Origin: JAGXQV01 sp041674485
GTDB lineage: Bacteria; Pseudomonadota; Gammaproteobacteria; Burkholderiales; Sulfuricellaceae
Direction of reading: 5' to 3'
NCBI GenBank assembly: GCA_041674485.1
Contig: JBAYVP010000002.1
Coordinates: 14,175-78,174, forward strand
Length of the DNA: 64,000 nucleotides
The translations under genes and the position numbers were made by a program. Of this stretch, positions 62,801 through 64,000 are shown in pieces (position 1 is the stretch's first letter; each line of letters starts with the position of its first letter). Under the pieces are notes generated by a model that made no database searches, was not told the origin of the DNA, and saw only the letters and a program-made list of their open reading frames with translations.

Positions 62801-62920
62801 TTTCCGGCTGGTTGCCGGTCACAGTGGTTTGCCTCGTTTTTCCGGGCCTACCAACCGCTGTTAGACTTTTTGGTTCATCGCGTTTTTATCGGGCAAGGTT
62901 GGGAAAAGTTTAGGGGGATT
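62801..62920 (-). other. Second copy of the flagellin leader without a flagellin gene
   Basis: Matches 46423-46532 over most of its length (TTTCCGGCTGGTTGCCGGTC identical at the gene-side end, then scattered differences and a 20-base insertion, then the promoter). On the minus strand it points at the integrase remnant. Confidence 0.75.
62886..62912 (-). promoter_or_regulatory. Orphan sigma-28 promoter
   Basis: Minus strand TAAACTTT (62905-62912), 11 bases identical to the fliC spacer, CCCGATAA (62886-62893). Only the first base of the -10 box differs from the fliC copy. No intact gene follows. Confidence 0.75.
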
Positions 62921-62930
62921 TTGAAATTCT

Positions 62931-62967
62931 TTGCTGCAGGAGCACGCGCACCGCGCTCCTGCAGCAA
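62931..62967. repeat. 13-base perfect inverted repeat
   Basis: TTGCTGCAGGAGC (62931-62943), 11-base loop, GCTCCTGCAGCAA (62955-62967). No T-run follows on either strand, so it is not a clear terminator. Confidence 0.5.
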
Positions 62968-63236
62968 GCCGGGCAAGCCGGAACCAAACGTGTGCATCTG
63001 GCTGGCACGTAGCCATGCTTTCATGTCAAACTACACTCCCTTTTCCGTTGAACGCACCGGCCTGCCATGACCGATAAAGATATGAGGGCATTTTCGCTGA
63101 GTCAGATACGGCAATATATAAACGGGTGACAGCAATGGAAGCGGCATCTCAATCTCGGCAGGCAATAAATACGCAACTCAAGGAGGCGTTCATGAGATTA
63201 AACAGGCAAATGTTCAGGTAAGCAACGGGCAAAAAA

Positions 63237-63270
63237 CTGCGCCATTCCCGCCTTCGCGGGAATGGCGCAG
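63237..63270. repeat. Strong hairpin with CTTC loop
   Basis: CTGCGCCATTCCCGC / GCGGGAATGGCGCAG, 15 perfect pairs closed by CTTC. Lies 56 bases before the antitoxin start. A REP-type hairpin is the simplest reading. The rest of 62970-63325 shows nothing else I can name. Confidence 0.5.
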
Positions 63271-63325
63271 CTAATGGATAACTTGGGGTAATAGTTTTTG
63301 CGGTTAATCGCATAAGGAGCCAACC

Positions 63326-63589
63326 ATGTACGCAGAACGTTTAATACTGGAGACGGATGTTTCCGGGAAACTTAAGCAAGTGCCCAAGCTGCCGCCCAAC
63401 AAGCAGCTTGAAGCTATTTTTCTGGTGATCGCCGATACCGCGGAAGCTGCAATTATTGGTCGTAGCCCGCACCCCGACATAGCTGGCAAAACAAAGATCA
63501 TCGGTGACGTTTTTGATAGCGCTCCAGAGCAGAGTTGGGATTTTCCAAAAAGATCGTTCTCGATACTCACATATGGTTATGGTGGGTGA
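63326..63589 (+). CDS. Antitoxin-like partner of a PIN toxin
   Basis: 87 residues starting MYAERLILETDVSGKLKQVP, then PPNKQLEAIFLVI. Size and position (overlapping the PIN gene by 55 bases) suit a VapB-type antitoxin. The fold is not clear from sequence, and its last 15 residues are encoded in sequence shared with the PIN gene. Confidence 0.6.
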   Translation: MYAERLILETDVSGKLKQVPKLPPNKQLEAIFLVIADTAEAAIIGRSPHPDIAGKTKIIGDVFDSAPEQSWDFPKRSFSILTYGYGG

Positions 63590-63888
63590 ACAAAGATATA
63601 AGCGCGCTTGAACCGGACAGGGTGGAAAAGATTGAGCACGGCGATTCGGTTGCCGTGTCCGCGATCAGTTGTTTTGAAGTTGCCTGGCTGGCCCATCATG
63701 GACGTATCGTTTTGCCTTGCGCCAAGGAAGAGTGGTTCACGAAGGCGCTGGATGGGTCAGGTATTGTGCTGCTTCCCGTTACGCCAAAAATTGCTGCTCT
63801 GGCAGTTGAATTGCCGGAGCATCATAGCGATCCGCAGGACAGAATCATCATTGCAACAGCACTTGCGCACGATGCTAAGGGGCTGTAA
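63535..63888 (+). CDS. PIN-domain toxin (VapC-like), 3' end replaced by an IS end
   Basis: 117 residues from a TTG start: IVLDTHIWLWWVNKD with the first acidic residue, AISCFEVAWLAHHGRI, and DPQDRIIIATALAHDAK with the later acidic pair. The usual C-terminal 10-15 residues are missing: after HDAK the frame reads GL-stop within GGGGCTGTAAAAAAAC, which looks like a transposon end. A PIN toxin truncated here may be weak or inactive. Confidence 0.75.
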   Translation: MGFSKKIVLDTHIWLWWVNKDISALEPDRVEKIEHGDSVAVSAISCFEVAWLAHHGRIVLPCAKEEWFTKALDGSGIVLLPVTPKIAALAVELPEHHSDPQDRIIIATALAHDAKGL

Positions 63889-64000
63889 AAAAACAAGTTG
63901 CGCAATTTATCGAGGGCGAATGCAATAATTCCAATCTCCGTGAAATTCATTGCGTTCGATCTTGATCGCTGCCAAGTCTGCATCGGAGACGGTCAGACCC
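63879..64000 (-). mobile_element. ISAzo13-type insertion sequence, 3' end only
   Basis: From the apparent terminus GGGGCTGTAAAAAAAC at 63879 the sequence runs off the window. It carries the transposase 3' end on the minus strand. Confidence 0.6.
63907..64000 (-). CDS. ISAzo13-family transposase, C-terminal 30 residues
   Basis: Frame ending at 63907 reads GLTVSDADLAAIKIE then FHGDWNYCIRPR-stop. The HG(D/E)WNYTI(R/K)PR ending is characteristic of ISAzo13-type transposases. The rest lies beyond base 64000. Confidence 0.7.
   Translation of the reverse strand, partial: GLTVSDADLAAIKIERNEFHGDWNYCIRPR

Noticed and set aside
1..64000. tRNA or rRNA genes
   Set aside because: I looked for the T-loop GGTTCGAATCC-type signature and conserved rRNA stretches and saw none; a tRNAscan run would settle it.

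Overview
The window looks like a chromosomal segment of a betaproteobacterium, most likely of the Nitrosomonadales/Gallionellaceae group. This placement rests on remembered resemblance of the proteins (cytochrome bd-like oxidase with many c-type cytochromes, SPINDLY-type flagellin glycosylation island, sigma-28 flagellin promoter) and was not tested by a search. It holds about 75 recognisable genes or gene remnants. I saw no rRNA, tRNA or CRISPR array.

Region 1 (bases 1-29.6 kb) is respiratory. Two streptogramin-lyase-type propeller proteins and a membrane cytochrome c (+ strand, 1-2.4 kb) are followed by a long minus-strand block (2.4-19.6 kb). In genomic order this block holds a small c-type cytochrome, protoporphyrinogen oxidase (hemY), a radical SAM/SPASM protein and a universal stress protein that both carry PCP_red (protochlorophyllide-reductase C-terminal) modules, a cytochrome c, a NosZ-family beta-propeller/CuA protein with unusual metal-ligand positions, a dihaem cytochrome fused to an ethylbenzene-dehydrogenase-type haem domain, two more membrane cytochromes, a cytochrome bd-like oxidase subunit, three tiny membrane proteins (two of only 35 and 38 residues) and two further cytochromes c. 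After an M48 protease, rpmE and an MFS transporter comes a plus-strand maturation cluster (23.3-29.6 kb). It holds a lipoprotein, a CcmH-like protein, a cytochrome with a CX3CH haem motif, three TlpA-like thioredoxins, CcdA, SCO and PCuAC copper chaperones. I infer that these parts form one respiratory system together with its haem, thioether and CuA assembly factors.

Region 2 (29.6-46.5 kb) is a minus-strand flagellar region (two YcgR-like PilZ proteins, FlhB-like, FliK, FliT, FliS, FliD, FlaG, and an 895-residue flagellin with a clear sigma-28 promoter). It is broken up by toxin-antitoxin modules (CcdAB, MazEF-like, a TumE remnant with its HTH partner, HipBA, HicAB), an Rpn-family gene with tandemly duplicated 3' ends, and several families of dispersed palindromic repeats.

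Region 3 (46.8-62.4 kb) is a surface or flagellin glycosylation island. It holds a TPR/SPINDLY O-GlcNAc-transferase-like protein, a DegT sugar aminotransferase, WbqC, four methyltransferases (one frameshifted), a GH43/GH130-like protein, a PglD-like acyltransferase, and an acyl carrier protein with an SDR and an AMP-forming ligase. Two HEPN-MNT pairs and broken ORF6N and PIN fragments interrupt it.

Region 4 (62.4-64 kb) is mobile-element debris: an integrase remnant, a second copy of the flagellin leader with its sigma-28 promoter but no flagellin, and a PIN toxin whose 3' end appears cut by an ISAzo13-type transposon that runs off the window.
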